Positions 8,318 to 18,479 of a DNA stretch of 64,000 nt are shown in pieces. The stretch is from the NCBI RefSeq assembly GCF_013385145.1, contig NZ_JABZEC010000002.1:240118-304117 (forward strand), in the 5' to 3' direction. Both the position numbers and the translations under genes were made by a program. Each line of letters begins with the position of its first letter. The first letter of the stretch is position 1. The DNA comes from Bombilactobacillus apium (GTDB lineage: Bacteria > Bacillota > Bacilli > Lactobacillales > Lactobacillaceae). Below the pieces are notes generated by a model. It did not search any database. It worked only from the letters and a program-made list of their open reading frames with translations, and was not told where the DNA came from.

Positions 8318-8477
8318 ATTATCTCCTTGGGAAAATAAAGGGGCAATGACCTAAGACCAACGGTCAAGACAAGCTAAAGTCAAAGCTCACTTCTGACTTA
8401 AATTATTATCCTTATCTACTTTACTTATTTGAATTTAATAAAGCTAAGGACACCTTTGTCAGCGCCACTTTAAGTTA

Positions 8478-9425
8478 TCAACGTTCTGCGCGTCGGGGAT
8501 TATTTAAAAAATCGTCATAAGTAAGACGAATCCCCTCATCTAATTCTGTCTGATAGGTCCAGCCCAATTGCGTAGCTTTAGAAACATCGAGTAATTTACG
8601 AAGGGTCCCATTGGGCTTAGAAGGGTCCCACTTAATTTCTCCTTGATAGCCAACAATGGCCGCCACCTTGTGGGTCAAAGCTTTAATTGTCAATTCTTGA
8701 CCAGTTCCCGCATTGACGGTTTCATTTCCTTGATAGTTATTCATTAGAAAGACACATAAATTAGCTAAATCATCGACATACAGAAATTCTCGTAAAGCAC
8801 TGCCATCTCCCCAGCAAGTAACCGAATTAAGTCCTTGAACCTTAGCTTCATGGAAACGCCGAATTAAAGCCGGCAAGACATGACTATGCCTCGGATGATA
8901 ATTATCATTAGGACCATATAAGTTAGTCGGCATTACGGAAATATAATTAGTTTGATATTGACGATTTAAATATTCACAATACTTTAAGCCCGAGATTTTA
9001 GCTAAAGCATAAGCTTCATTGGTTTGTTCCAAAGAACTAGTTAATAAACTGCTTTCTCGAATCGGCTGGGGAGCTAGTCGCGGATAGATACAAGAAGAGC
9101 CGAGAAATTCTAGTTTCTTAACCTTATTTTTCCAAGCCTCATGAATGACGTTCATTTCCATGATCATGTTGTCATACATAAAATCAGCTAAAGCTTCTTG
9201 GTTAGCCACAATTCCCCCAACTTTGGCGGCGGCTAAAAAAACATACTCCGGCTTTTCTTCTGCGAAGAAGTGCTCAACATCAGCTTGCCTTTGTAAATCC
9301 AACTCCTGATGGTTTCGGGTAATGATATTTTGATAACCTTGACACTTTAACTCGCGGACAATCGCCGAACCTACCATCCCTCGATGACCAGCAACATAAA
9401 TCTTGGCATTTTCTTTCATCTTCAT
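8478..9425 (-). CDS. fcl: GDP-L-fucose synthase
   Basis: The preferred start is the ATG at 9425 (MKMKENAKIYVAG), 10 nt after GGGGA. The longer frame from 9452 overlaps the gmd stop but has no clear ribosome site. The 315-residue SDR epimerase/reductase has the NAD(P) motif GHRGMVGSA near residue 12, SSCIYP and the catalytic YxxxK (YALAKISGLKYCE). It converts GDP-4-keto-6-deoxymannose to GDP-L-fucose. Gene order gmd-fcl-manC-mutase makes a full GDP-fucose route, probably for the EPS blocks upstream. Confidence 0.95.
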   Translation of the reverse strand: MKMKENAKIYVAGHRGMVGSAIVRELKCQGYQNIITRNHQELDLQRQADVEHFFAEEKPEYVFLAAAKVGGIVANQEALADFMYDNMIMEMNVIHEAWKNKVKKLEFLGSSCIYPRLAPQPIRESSLLTSSLEQTNEAYALAKISGLKYCEYLNRQYQTNYISVMPTNLYGPNDNYHPRHSHVLPALIRRFHEAKVQGLNSVTCWGDGSALREFLYVDDLANLCVFLMNNYQGNETVNAGTGQELTIKALTHKVAAIVGYQGEIKWDPSKPNGTLRKLLDVSKATQLGWTYQTELDEGIRLTYDDFLNNPRRAER

Positions 9426-9448
9426 AATTTTTCTTTCCCCAAATTCAA

Positions 9449-10504
9449 TCAAGCCTGAGTCTTTTTCAAGGCCGCTTCTCGCTGCGCAATTTTTCGATCA
9501 TGTTCCGCCATTAGCGTTACTAATTCGCGGTAGCTAGTCTTTCGCGGATTCCACCCCAAAACCGTGCGCGCTTTCGTGGGATCTCCCCAGAGATTATTAA
9601 CATCAGTTGGTCGAAACCACTGTGGGTTAACTTGAACCAACAAGCGTCCTGTGTGGACATCGTAACCTTTTTCTTCAACTCCCGTTCCTTTCCAACGTAA
9701 GATGAAGCCGTTAGCCGCAAAAGCTTTTTCGGTAAAATCACGCACTGTATGTTGTTGACCGGTGGCAATTACGAAGTCTTCTGGCTTTTTTTGTTGCATG
9801 ATTAGCCACATACATTCCACATAGTCTCGGGCATAACCCCAGTCCCGTAAGGAAGCTAAGTTTCCCAACTCCAAGTGATCCTGAAGGCCTTCGGCAATTC
9901 GTCCGGCGGCTAAAGTAATCTTGCGGGTCACAAAATTTTTGCCCCGCCGTTCAGATTCGTGATTAAATAAAATTCCGTTGACGGCAAACATCTGGTAGGC
10001 TTCTCGATATTCTTTCGTGATCCAAAAACCATACTGCTTGGCCACGGCGTAAGGACTATAAGGGTGAAAAGGGGTTGTTTCACTTTGGGGCACTTCTTCA
10101 ACTTTTCCGTAAAGTTCCGAAGTTGAAGCTTGGTAGATCCGGGTTTGCGACTCCAATCGCAAAATTCGAACCGCTTCTAATATTCGTAAGACTCCTAAAG
10201 CATTGACGTCACCAGAATATTCGGGAACATCAAAAGATACTTGGACATCTGATTGAGCCGCTAAATTATAAATTTCGTCAGGTTGAACGGCGCTGATGAC
10301 GCGAATAAGAGCGGAAGAATCAGTCAGGTCACAATCATGGAGAATTATCTGCTGCTGGGCAATTAAGTGATCAATTCGACTCGTATTGGAGCTTGAAGAA
10401 CGCCTACGGAGTCCATGAACTTCATAACCCTTTTCTAATAAAAATTCCGCTAAATACGAGCCATCTTGACCGGTGATTCCCGTAATTAAGGCCTTTTTTG
10501 TCAT
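9449..10504 (-). CDS. gmd: GDP-mannose 4,6-dehydratase
   Basis: The ATG at 10504 (MTKKALITG) is preceded by GGGGGAA at 7 nt spacing. An upstream in-frame TTG overlaps that ribosome site and is unlikely. The 351-residue SDR enzyme shows [16 protein letters not shown] at the N-terminus, the RRRSS motif that binds NADPH phosphate, the catalytic [12 protein letters not shown], and [17 protein letters not shown], all diagnostic of Gmd. It makes GDP-4-keto-6-deoxymannose, the first step to GDP-fucose or GDP-rhamnose. First gene of its operon. Confidence 0.96.
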   Translation of the reverse strand: MTKKALITGITGQDGSYLAEFLLEKGYEVHGLRRRSSSSNTSRIDHLIAQQQIILHDCDLTDSSALIRVISAVQPDEIYNLAAQSDVQVSFDVPEYSGDVNALGVLRILEAVRILRLESQTRIYQASTSELYGKVEEVPQSETTPFHPYSPYAVAKQYGFWITKEYREAYQMFAVNGILFNHESERRGKNFVTRKITLAAGRIAEGLQDHLELGNLASLRDWGYARDYVECMWLIMQQKKPEDFVIATGQQHTVRDFTEKAFAANGFILRWKGTGVEEKGYDVHTGRLLVQVNPQWFRPTDVNNLWGDPTKARTVLGWNPRKTSYRELVTLMAEHDRKIAQREAALKKTQA

Positions 10505-10543
10505 CCCAAATTCCCCCAAACTGTAAATTCATTGTTACTTAAT

Positions 10544-10549
10544 ATTATA
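10544..10549 (-). promoter_or_regulatory. Promoter -10 box for gmd operon
   Basis: A perfect TATAAT on the minus strand lies 40 bp upstream of the gmd ATG. The -35 region is weak (TTATCG-like at 17 bp), so only the -10 box is firm. Confidence 0.45.
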
Positions 10550-10823
10550 GCCTTTGTATTAGAATTCGATAAGGTTATTTGGTTAATTTTCAAATAATCA
10601 TCTCTACACCATTTAATTTTAACAAAAAATAATTCATTATAAATGCAAGTTTAAACTTTAATTCAAATAAGTTCTGGAATTTTAACAATCTTGGAAGAAT
10701 AGTGACTTTCTCAGACCGGAAATCTTTTGATCTCTAAATTATACGCAACGATTGCTCGTAATTTAGGAAACTATTTTCCCCCATCTAACGGTCAAACGCC
10801 TATTTTCTTTACTCCATCAAGAA

Positions 10824-10850
10824 GCCCCCCCGCGAACGGTCGACAGGGGG
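10824..10850 (-). terminator. GC-rich stem-loop in the gmd/surface-protein gap
   Basis: Five C and five G flank an inner CGA/TCG stem with a 4-nt loop, about 90 bp after the stop of the BspA-like gene. The following T-run on the minus strand is short, so termination is plausible but not certain. Otherwise the 430-bp gap 10505-10937 holds only the gmd promoter; I see no gene in it. Confidence 0.4.
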
Positions 10851-10937
10851 ACTGATTCGAACTTAATTCTCGTTTGAATTGCTAGCTCTTAAAAAAGATT
10901 TTTCAACTTAATAAAACGCAACTTTTTCTCAGCAGCC

Positions 10938-13340
10938 CTAGTCATAGTCGTTGCTGACAACTATCGGGCTACTATAGAAACTGTAACTAAGGACACAACT
11001 ATACTTTCCAAGCCTCTGTGCTGAGTTAGCGCTGAGTTGCAGCTTGATTCCCACTTCCGGTTTCCAAGTCCAGTCATAGTTAATCCTAGTTCGACCACTA
11101 TCATCTTTATCTGCTGCCGGCTGAGAGCGGGCATAAATAGTCGCTGGCACAGAACCCAACTTTTGTCCTTGATAAAGTAAGAGATCTTGGGGAAGCTCCA
11201 TCCCCGTACTAGTTTTTAGATGGCTCGCGGAAACTCGCAAAGTCCAAGGAGTTCGATCTTTCGCCAATCTGGTATCCTCGATCGCAAAAGTTTGTTCAGC
11301 CTTAGTTTTTAACAAACCAGCCTTATAGATACTATAACTTCCGTAATCCAATTGGGTCGGAACAGCCTTCAAAACCGGACCTCGGCGGTTAAAAGGCTGC
11401 CAGATAAAAGTATGAGCTATCTGGGAATCATTATATTTAGCGATAATTTCCTGAGCCGTTAAAACTGGACCTTGAGGATCATCTTCGCTGCCGGAGCCAA
11501 CTTCCTGCCAATTCTTACTCCGGGTAATTTTAAGTGAGTCCGCATTAGGAAAGCCCCGTAAATCATTAGCCGCCGGACCAAGGCCGGCAGCAGAATTTAA
11601 TTTAGTATGGGGACCTAAAACTAAGCGTGATAATCTTTTCGTATCTGTAAAAATATCTGAAGTGCTGGTGTGATCGGCACTCAGACTAGTATTGCCCAAA
11701 TCTACAGACGTCAGCTTCTCGCAGCCTTGAAACATCGCCCGCGCAATTTTTAACTTTGTCAAATTCCACTTATCAAGGCTTAAATTATTAATATTCGTAC
11801 AATAAACGAACATCGCTTCCGCGGTCGTCAAGGAATCTAAACGTAATTTATCATTTCCGATTAATTCAGTTAAATTTTTACAGTCAAAAAACATAAAGCT
11901 GGTATCATTAAGGTTACTTAATTGCCAATTACTGACATCTAATTTAGGCAAAGCTCGACAATCACTAAACATCTCTCTAGTATTGGTAACTTTAAGAAGC
12001 TTAAGCTGGCCACTCCCCTGCAGGTCATTTAATTTACTACAGCCAAAAAAAGCCCGGTTACTATCCACCAAATTACTTAAATTCCAGTTACTAACATCTA
12101 AACTTTCCAAGCTACTACAATCATTAAACATATTAGCGTTATTCGTTACCTCTGACAATTTCCAGGCTCCACTGGCAACTACTTGTAATAATTTACTGCA
12201 ACCTTGAAACATTTTACTGACATTGGTCGCTCGCTGCAGCTGCCAATTGCTGGTATCCACTTTTGTTAGCGACTGACATTGCGCAAACATCCCATATAAA
12301 TTTTCATCTTGACTTAAATCCCAGGCCTTAACTCCTGTCAGCTCATTAATCAACAGACAATCGTAAAACATCCAAGAACTATCTTGTAAGTTAGCTAGTT
12401 GCCAAGAATTTAACTCATCCGTAAAACTCAGTTTTTCACACTGGCCAAAAAGGCCTGCCGCTTTTTGGATCTTCGCAGTTTGCCAAGCAGTCACCCCTAC
12501 GATTTGCGTTAAATTTTGACAACCGTAAAACATCCAAGAAATAGTCGTTGCCTGAGTAAGTTGCCAAGTTGGCAACGAGTCGTTTTGGCCATCCGTAAAA
12601 TCGATCCGTTTTAATTTCTGATCGCCACAAAAAATGCCCCCAAAGTTAGTCACAGTTTCGGTTTTCAGGTTAGCTAAGCCTTGAATATCTTCAAGTTCTG
12701 GGAGCCAAGCAAAAATTCCATTTAAAGTTCCTCCTGTCACCTGAACATTTGGCTCAATCTTAATATGGTGGATATTATGGCTAAAATTATCCTCAATCAG
12801 CTGGCCATCAGCCGCTTTCTTGTGCGTCGCCCAGTCATATTTTCCCCAAGGCCAACAATTGGTACCCCCAATCTGCGTACCCGGATACTGACCAACAATC
12901 CCTTCTTTATTGATATCTCCCGGACTTCCATCAGGAAATTTGCCGTATTCATTGATATCTGCCGCCGTTAAATTCAAATCGATCTTCGTATTTTTTTTAA
13001 GAGTTAAAGTATGACTATTGGAGTCAAAACTCCACCAATTATTAGGCTTATCCGCCGTGATTTCACCCGATCCAATAACATCTTGATTGACATTGCTGAC
13101 AATCTTGGTCGGCCTTTTCTGATCTGTAATGCCTTCATCTAATAATGGCGGCGAAGCTTTAATGGTTGAACTTTGCGGCTGAGACAGTTTAAATTCCGAA
13201 AAAAAATCGAAATCTTTTTTTAAATTAGCGATTCGCGAATTAGTGGCGGCGATTACTGGATAAGATTGAAGATAGATGCTAATTAATCCGCATAAAAAGA
13301 TCAGCATCAAAGAAATAAGGGCATTATTTGACTTATACAT
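10938..13340 (-). CDS. Secreted BspA-like/DUF285 repeat protein with WxL-like C-terminal domain
   Basis: The ATG at 13340 follows a GGGAG ribosome site; the longer frame to 13376 has none. The 800-residue product has a signal segment at about 8-28 ending VIAATNS. After residue about 200, around 14 degenerate repeats of about 22-26 residues follow the DUF285/BspA pattern (for example MFYGCQNLTQIVG, MFAQCQSLTKVDTSNWQL). The last roughly 130 residues contain TPWTLRVSASHL, matching the first W-x-L motif of WxL peptidoglycan-binding domains, but the usual terminal W-x-L is replaced by SYSFYSSP. No LPxTG is present. Likely a non-covalently held cell-surface or adhesion protein. It lies between the EPS genes and the GDP-fucose operon, same strand. 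Confidence 0.82.
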   Translation of the reverse strand: MYKSNNALISLMLIFLCGLISIYLQSYPVIAATNSRIANLKKDFDFFSEFKLSQPQSSTIKASPPLLDEGITDQKRPTKIVSNVNQDVIGSGEITADKPNNWWSFDSNSHTLTLKKNTKIDLNLTAADINEYGKFPDGSPGDINKEGIVGQYPGTQIGGTNCWPWGKYDWATHKKAADGQLIEDNFSHNIHHIKIEPNVQVTGGTLNGIFAWLPELEDIQGLANLKTETVTNFGGIFCGDQKLKRIDFTDGQNDSLPTWQLTQATTISWMFYGCQNLTQIVGVTAWQTAKIQKAAGLFGQCEKLSFTDELNSWQLANLQDSSWMFYDCLLINELTGVKAWDLSQDENLYGMFAQCQSLTKVDTSNWQLQRATNVSKMFQGCSKLLQVVASGAWKLSEVTNNANMFNDCSSLESLDVSNWNLSNLVDSNRAFFGCSKLNDLQGSGQLKLLKVTNTREMFSDCRALPKLDVSNWQLSNLNDTSFMFFDCKNLTELIGNDKLRLDSLTTAEAMFVYCTNINNLSLDKWNLTKLKIARAMFQGCEKLTSVDLGNTSLSADHTSTSDIFTDTKRLSRLVLGPHTKLNSAAGLGPAANDLRGFPNADSLKITRSKNWQEVGSGSEDDPQGPVLTAQEIIAKYNDSQIAHTFIWQPFNRRGPVLKAVPTQLDYGSYSIYKAGLLKTKAEQTFAIEDTRLAKDRTPWTLRVSASHLKTSTGMELPQDLLLYQGQKLGSVPATIYARSQPAADKDDSGRTRINYDWTWKPEVGIKLQLSANSAQRLGKYSCVLSYSFYSSPIVVSNDYD

Positions 13341-13790
13341 TATGAAATATCTCCCCCAATAAAAAAAATGAGCCACTACCTTATTTTGAAATAATTAGAT
13401 CTAGCATAAATAATCGTTAAAGATCAGCTTGAATTGTTCTCCCCTTTAAAAAATTCACTCTAATCTTCTCAACTATTGGTCCGGCCAAGCCACTTTACCA
13501 AGCCTTGTCTTGCTGACTTTAATTTTTATTATCAAATTGTTTAAAATTAACATATAAAATTAAATATCTATTTAATAATTTATAAGTTAAGATTATTATA
13601 GATAATTATTTCTAGATAACATTTTAATTCATAGTGATTAAAAATCAATAATTTAGTCTCAAAGACTTACAAAATGTCGTTTCTTCCCGCCCCCCCTTTT
13701 CTTGTCATAGGTGAAATTTTTCACTTTCAGAAATTAGCTACCTGCCCCGTTTTAATTGCTTAGCGAACTTTAACAATTGGCCATTCCAAT

Positions 13791-13841
13791 AAAAAAAGAT
13801 CTCCTAGCTCATTAAAAATCTGAGTTAGAAGATCTTTATTT
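13791..13841 (-). terminator. Terminator of EPS block 2
   Basis: Stem GATCTccTAgCTCA/TGAGttAgaAGATC with a 9-nt loop is followed on the minus strand by TTTTTTTATT, 130 bp after the flippase stop. T-rich flanks on both sides make it usable in both directions. The rest of the gap 13341-13966 is AT-rich with no coding frame I can support; it should hold the promoter of the BspA-like gene. Confidence 0.75.
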
Positions 13842-13966
13842 TTGTGTGTAATCTTGACCGGGTGTATCAACCAACAGCTTGTCTGGTGCTTTGGGTCCCG
13901 AAAATCTTAGCTAATAAAAATCGGGAAATTTTTCCGCCCGAGTCTAGCTAAATTCATAAGGAAAAC

Positions 13967-15502
13967 TTAGCGCGCAAGTATTTTTTTAAGCAGCGCCAGG
14001 ACATATCCATAATTCGGTGTTTTTCGAAAAGTAAGAAAAGTAAACAGGCCAAAAAATAAAACTGCTAACAGACCCTCGCTGATTAGTCTCGTGATGGTCG
14101 AAAAATAATCAATTTTAAAAAGATAATTTGCGCTAAGAAGTACCAAGCCGGTGGCGCAGAAGATAATGCCCAAATACTTAAACTGGTCTTGTAAATAGAT
14201 CTTCAACCACGAAGAGTTAGCTTTAAAAATCGTTCCAAAAACCGAGTAGACATCTAAAGACCACATGATGGCCTGACTGATAACTGTTCCAATCAAGACT
14301 CCCAGATAGCCAATCGTCCAGACACATCCCAGCGAAAGAAGAATATTTACCACGGCCCCAACGGTTGATATCTGCCGAGTTCTTTTAAACATTCCTAGTC
14401 CCAAAAGATATTCACTCAAAGGTCCTAACATTACCCCAAAATAAAAATCAACCATCATCAACAAAGGTACCCAAAGTGAAAGTAGATATTCTCTTTTTCC
14501 CGTCCAAAGTAAAATAAAGTCTTGGGAACAACTGACGATGACCACAAAAGCTACACCGCCAACAATAAACCTTACGAAGGAATAATATTGTAAAACTGCA
14601 AAAGTCCTTTTTTGATCATGATTGGAATTTAAAAAATTGCCAATCAAGGACTGCATCGCGGCCATCATTGAATTCACCAGACTAATCATGGCGCGAGAAA
14701 GATAGCGATAGTTAGACATGAGCCCGACAAAAGCGGTTCCTAAAGCCACCGAAATTACCAAGCTGTCGGTAGAATTATAGATGTAACCGGCGATTTTATT
14801 AACCAAAACTTCCTTGGCATCCAAAAAGAGCTGCCGCAAATCGGCTTTTTTTACTTTGCCTTGAGTGATCTCTTGGCCATAGAGAGCCTTTATCCGCCAA
14901 GAGATGATTAAATTAGCCCCCAGAGGCTGAATTACCGCCAAAATTAGGTAAGCAAAATACTCTTTAAAGACCAATAAAGCAAGAATCTCTACGATCCCAA
15001 AGCCCAGAAAGGTTAACATATCAATCAACATATTGAGATAACTTTTCTGATCAGCATCTAAGAGGATCCGCTGATAGGAAAACAAGTAGGAAGCGACAAT
15101 CGCCAGGAGTTGCAAATAATAAGCTCCATAAATATAAAACCAACTATAAGAAAGCCCCTTGATAAACAAGGGTAGAAAACAACTTAAAACTAGGCCAATC
15201 GCCGCAATTACGCCAGCAATGGTCCGAAAAATAAAGCGATAGCTGGCCATTAATTGGGCGATTCGAGCTTGTTCCTGATTAACTACCGGCTGATAGAGCC
15301 GATAAAGCATCGCCGTATTGATCCCCATATCTGCTAGAGACAACATACTGATCAAATCAATAATCACCGCGTCTAAACCCAAAATTTCTCTGCCTAAATA
15401 GCGGATTATTATGGTTCGAACAATAAATTTAATTATCAGAGTTAGAAATTGGGATAGAATCCCGATCAAACTGCTTTTTACTGCTGTCCGTTCTCTACTC
15501 AT
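13967..15502 (-). CDS. Polysaccharide flippase (Wzx-type, MATE/PST family)
   Basis: The 511-residue, 12-14-segment membrane protein starts with the family's opening helix (LIGILSQFLTLIIKFIVRTI) and the conserved YLGREILGLDAV around 35-46. Charged loops and a polytopic layout fit PST transporters that flip undecaprenyl-linked oligosaccharides. It is the last gene of block 2, followed by a terminator. Block 1 has its own flippase, so this one presumably serves a second glycan. The ATG is about 15 nt after GTCACGATAAGAGATG, without a strong ribosome site. Confidence 0.88.
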   Translation of the reverse strand: MSRERTAVKSSLIGILSQFLTLIIKFIVRTIIIRYLGREILGLDAVIIDLISMLSLADMGINTAMLYRLYQPVVNQEQARIAQLMASYRFIFRTIAGVIAAIGLVLSCFLPLFIKGLSYSWFYIYGAYYLQLLAIVASYLFSYQRILLDADQKSYLNMLIDMLTFLGFGIVEILALLVFKEYFAYLILAVIQPLGANLIISWRIKALYGQEITQGKVKKADLRQLFLDAKEVLVNKIAGYIYNSTDSLVISVALGTAFVGLMSNYRYLSRAMISLVNSMMAAMQSLIGNFLNSNHDQKRTFAVLQYYSFVRFIVGGVAFVVIVSCSQDFILLWTGKREYLLSLWVPLLMMVDFYFGVMLGPLSEYLLGLGMFKRTRQISTVGAVVNILLSLGCVWTIGYLGVLIGTVISQAIMWSLDVYSVFGTIFKANSSWLKIYLQDQFKYLGIIFCATGLVLLSANYLFKIDYFSTITRLISEGLLAVLFFGLFTFLTFRKTPNYGYVLALLKKILAR

Positions 15503-15630
15503 CTCTTATCGTGACCTCTAATAAGCAAAATAAAGCTGCCAATACCGCCAATGAAGTTGCCCTTTTCCAATAACTAAGATAGTTTAAATTCTAGAGAAAT
15601 TTGCTCCTGATTAGCGCAGCTTAAAGTTCA

Positions 15631-15949
15631 TCAACTTCTTAAAATCCATTTTTTCAAAAACCCTTTAGAGATCTCGGCGAAGATCTTTTGCGGGCGATCG
15701 CTTGAGATATCTAGGTAGGCCTGGCTAAGATTGTCGTTTTTGGCCTGACTTTAGACATCGTGGAGCCTATTTTTTCGGGCTTCTCTTGGAATGTCAGTGG
15801 TGATGGTGGTGCCGATGATAGTGATGCTGGCAGCGATAATGAGGTAATTTCGAATGACTTTGGTGCCGTCGCTGACGTCGACGATGATAAAGTCGGCGAT
15901 AGCGTTTAAAATGCCCCTTGAACAAGAAGATACTGAGAATGATGACTAA
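15631..15949 (-). pseudogene. Interrupted frame after the polymerase, possible hexapeptide acyltransferase remnant
   Basis: In a frame different from the polymerase tail, the minus strand is open from about 15949 and broken by one in-frame TAA at 15751-15753. The first part reads ADFIIVDVSDGTKVIRNYLI then IAASITIIGTTITTDIPREA. Its spacing of Val/Ile every six residues, followed by DIP, resembles left-handed beta-helix acyltransferases. After the stop it continues LSQAYLDISSDRPQKIFAEI then SKGFLKKWILRS. Codon use looks natural, so I read it as a decayed gene. The overlap explains the strange polymerase tail. Family assignment is tentative. Confidence 0.35.
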
Positions 15950-17122
15950 ATAACTATTAATCCCATAGGGAATTCCGCAATAAAATAGATTGAAGATTTC
16001 AATAACTAATAAGACCTGGAAGATTCGTTCAATTCGCGAGCGACTCCGAGTTAAGATATATCTAATCGGAATAACCAATGAAAAAACTGTAAATACTATT
16101 CCTCCGAAAAGCCCACCATCGACATAGGCTTGCAGGATGGGAAAATCCAGATATTTATACATATATCCCTTTCCAAAAAGTAACTGGTAGTTGCTATATG
16201 TAGCATACTCGCCCCAAATTTGTTTTCTGATCAGATAACGGACATTGCCCGATTCATCATAACCATAACTATTGCTGCCAAATAAAGTCGAAACTGCTTT
16301 AAATAAGGAATCGACAATTTGTCCCAAGCCATCCAGTAGCCCACTAAAGTAAAGCAAAATAGCCATGATCATCCCGATGGGGACCACAAAAACGATAAAG
16401 GCCATCACGGAACTCTTTTTTATTCCAAATCTACTGGCATCAACATTACTATAAAAGGTACTAAAAATTAAGACTAAAATAATATCCACAATTTGTGAGC
16501 GGCGATTGACAATTAAGAGACAGGCAAGGGCCGCAAAGATACACAGCACTTTAAAAATAAACTGGCGGATATTCTTAGATTTATGAATAATGCTGAAGAC
16601 GAAAGAGTAGAGTGGAATTACAGACAAAGTCAAACGGTCGGCAATCAATTTACCCCCAGAATCGTAAACTCCATTGATCGTCTGCACGTCGCTAGCTTGC
16701 GCTTGTAAGCCATTCTTCAAGAAAAAAACGGTGATTATCACCAATATACCAAAATAAATGAACCCCATCTGGACGAAGCGATCTTTATTGGGCCAGTGAT
16801 TCCGCGAAATTAAAACTAACATTAGAAAAAGCGCAAATAAATTATAGATCAAAGCGCCGGCTTCTTTTTTAAAGCCGATCGAAAAATAAGACAAGATCGA
16901 AATATACGCAATATAGAACCAAAAAGTTCCCAGCGTCGGTTTTCGAAGGTATAATCGTCCTGATAAAATCCCCCTAAGATTGACTAAAAGCAAGAGTGAA
17001 ATTAGCAGTAAGAAATTGCCAATGATCGACAAATCACGGTTAAAGATAAATCCTAAAAGATTGGAGATGGCTACAGCACTAAATAACAGCAATACTCCGA
17101 AATTAAATTTATTTTTTACCAT
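15794..17122 (-). CDS. EPS polymerase (Wzy-type) with aberrant His/Arg-rich tail
   Basis: The 442-residue protein has about ten to eleven membrane segments and one large extracytoplasmic loop (about 265-320), the layout of Wzy/O-antigen ligase-polymerases. It polymerises flipped repeat units outside the membrane. Hydrophobic sequence ends at about 405 (IILSIFLFKG). The remaining 35 residues are Arg/His-rich and end with five His, unlike any Wzy. That tail is probably a wrong-frame reading through a decayed neighbouring gene, which implies the original stop was lost by frameshift. The membrane part seems intact. Confidence 0.8.
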   Translation of the reverse strand: MVKNKFNFGVLLLFSAVAISNLLGFIFNRDLSIIGNFLLLISLLLLVNLRGILSGRLYLRKPTLGTFWFYIAYISILSYFSIGFKKEAGALIYNLFALFLMLVLISRNHWPNKDRFVQMGFIYFGILVIITVFFLKNGLQAQASDVQTINGVYDSGGKLIADRLTLSVIPLYSFVFSIIHKSKNIRQFIFKVLCIFAALACLLIVNRRSQIVDIILVLIFSTFYSNVDASRFGIKKSSVMAFIVFVVPIGMIMAILLYFSGLLDGLGQIVDSLFKAVSTLFGSNSYGYDESGNVRYLIRKQIWGEYATYSNYQLLFGKGYMYKYLDFPILQAYVDGGLFGGIVFTVFSLVIPIRYILTRSRSRIERIFQVLLVIEIFNLFYCGIPYGINSYLVIILSIFLFKGHFKRYRRLYHRRRQRRHQSHSKLPHYRCQHHYHRHHHHH

Positions 17123-17398
17123 AAATTCTCTAACCGTCTACCCTTCAGAAAAATAACAATAACCTTATTTTTCAAAATTTAGATCTTTTAAAATCAATCT
17201 TAGTAAGACCTTCTCCTTGGCGTCAATGAATTATCTCTTAGAATTGATAGAAATTTTTAGTTATTGTCGAGAAAGAAAGTCAGAACTAACTCACTTTAAT
17301 AAAAAGAAATGGGAGCTTAAATCATATTTTTGCTGGCGAGAATCTTCTAGGAAGCAAACTTTCAAGATAATTATTACACAAAGAAATCTTAATTTAAA

Positions 17399-18454
17399 TT
17401 AGATTCTCCGATAGACCTTTTGGTAGGCAGCGACAAAATTGCTGGGATTCAATTGTTCTTGATAGTTGCGATATTGACGATCGCAGACAAATTTTTCTGA
17501 GAGTGCCCGCTCAATAGCAGTAGCTAAACTTTCGCTATCTTCCGCCACAAAGGTCTGGCCCAAATCATTCTGAGTTATCGTTTCCCCTAAACTACCATGA
17601 TCGGGGCCAATAATACATTTTCCAGACACCACGCCTAAACCTAGAGGGCCACTAGCACCATCAAATATTTTGCGATAGGGTAAGACCACGATATCGGAGA
17701 GGGCCAGATAAGCCGTCATTTCGGAAGACGGCAAATAATTAAGCTGCAGACTGACCTGGTCTTGATAGCTGGCCGACTTAGCTTCGATATAATCTCGGCC
17801 AAAAGTTTCGGCTTGACCGGCAATCAGTAAGTGAAAATCTTTCTTCACCTGAGTTAGGGCCGTCAACAAAATATCTAGGCCCTTATCACTTCTAGTTCCC
17901 CCCAAGGCTAGTAAAACTGGGACATCTGGCGGAATCTTTAAGGACTGACGCAGGGCAAGTAGTTCAGTTTTACTTTTGGAAGACTGCTTTTCAAAAACGG
18001 GATATTCAATTTTTTGACAATTGTTAATCTGCAGCGCGGCTAATTTTTGTAATAGATAATTAGCGTGGACAATACCCAGAGTGATTCTTTTAAAGATTGC
18101 TTTCAGGCTAATTTCATGCCAGAAACCATAGCGTAGATGATGAAAAGTGACAATTACCTTGTCCGGTTTAAATCTCCCCAATCCTAGTCCAAAAAAACGA
18201 TAAAAAATATCACCATATAAAAAATGAATCCGATCATAGTTTTTCTCTCGTTGGATCGCGGCAATCTTCTTTAGCCATTGCCGATAACCCCTCAGGGACT
18301 TGAGATCAGCGTCAATAACAAATTGTTCTGCATTTAGACTTGGGATCCGTTCCGGAAGAACCACCCCAGCTGGGCAAGCACAGCCCTGTAATAAAGTTTT
18401 CAAATAGGGTTGATGGTGACCACTAATTCCGGTATCCACAAACAAAATCTTCAT
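17399..18454 (-). CDS. Glycosyltransferase family 4 (EPS block 2)
   Basis: The 351-residue GT-B enzyme begins MKILFVDTGISGHHQPY. The second Rossmann domain starts near 180 with PVLLALGGTRSDKGLDILL (the G-x-x-R/K-x-x-KG donor-site block) and holds ALSDIVVLPYRKIFDGASGP near 255-275 in place of the usual E-x7-E. It should transfer a sugar from a nucleotide donor to the lipid-linked EPS intermediate on the cytoplasmic face. Donor and linkage cannot be told. It lies 25 nt after the previous glycosyltransferase. Confidence 0.85.
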   Translation of the reverse strand: MKILFVDTGISGHHQPYLKTLLQGCACPAGVVLPERIPSLNAEQFVIDADLKSLRGYRQWLKKIAAIQREKNYDRIHFLYGDIFYRFFGLGLGRFKPDKVIVTFHHLRYGFWHEISLKAIFKRITLGIVHANYLLQKLAALQINNCQKIEYPVFEKQSSKSKTELLALRQSLKIPPDVPVLLALGGTRSDKGLDILLTALTQVKKDFHLLIAGQAETFGRDYIEAKSASYQDQVSLQLNYLPSSEMTAYLALSDIVVLPYRKIFDGASGPLGLGVVSGKCIIGPDHGSLGETITQNDLGQTFVAEDSESLATAIERALSEKFVCDRQYRNYQEQLNPSNFVAAYQKVYRRI

Positions 18455-18479
18455 CCTAAAGCCCCCGACCTTTAGATTT

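Noticed and set aside
15794..15900. His-rich C-terminus as a genuine metal-binding domain
   Set aside because: The alternative frame looks more like natural coding sequence, and ACC/ATC-type repeats give His in one frame by chance.
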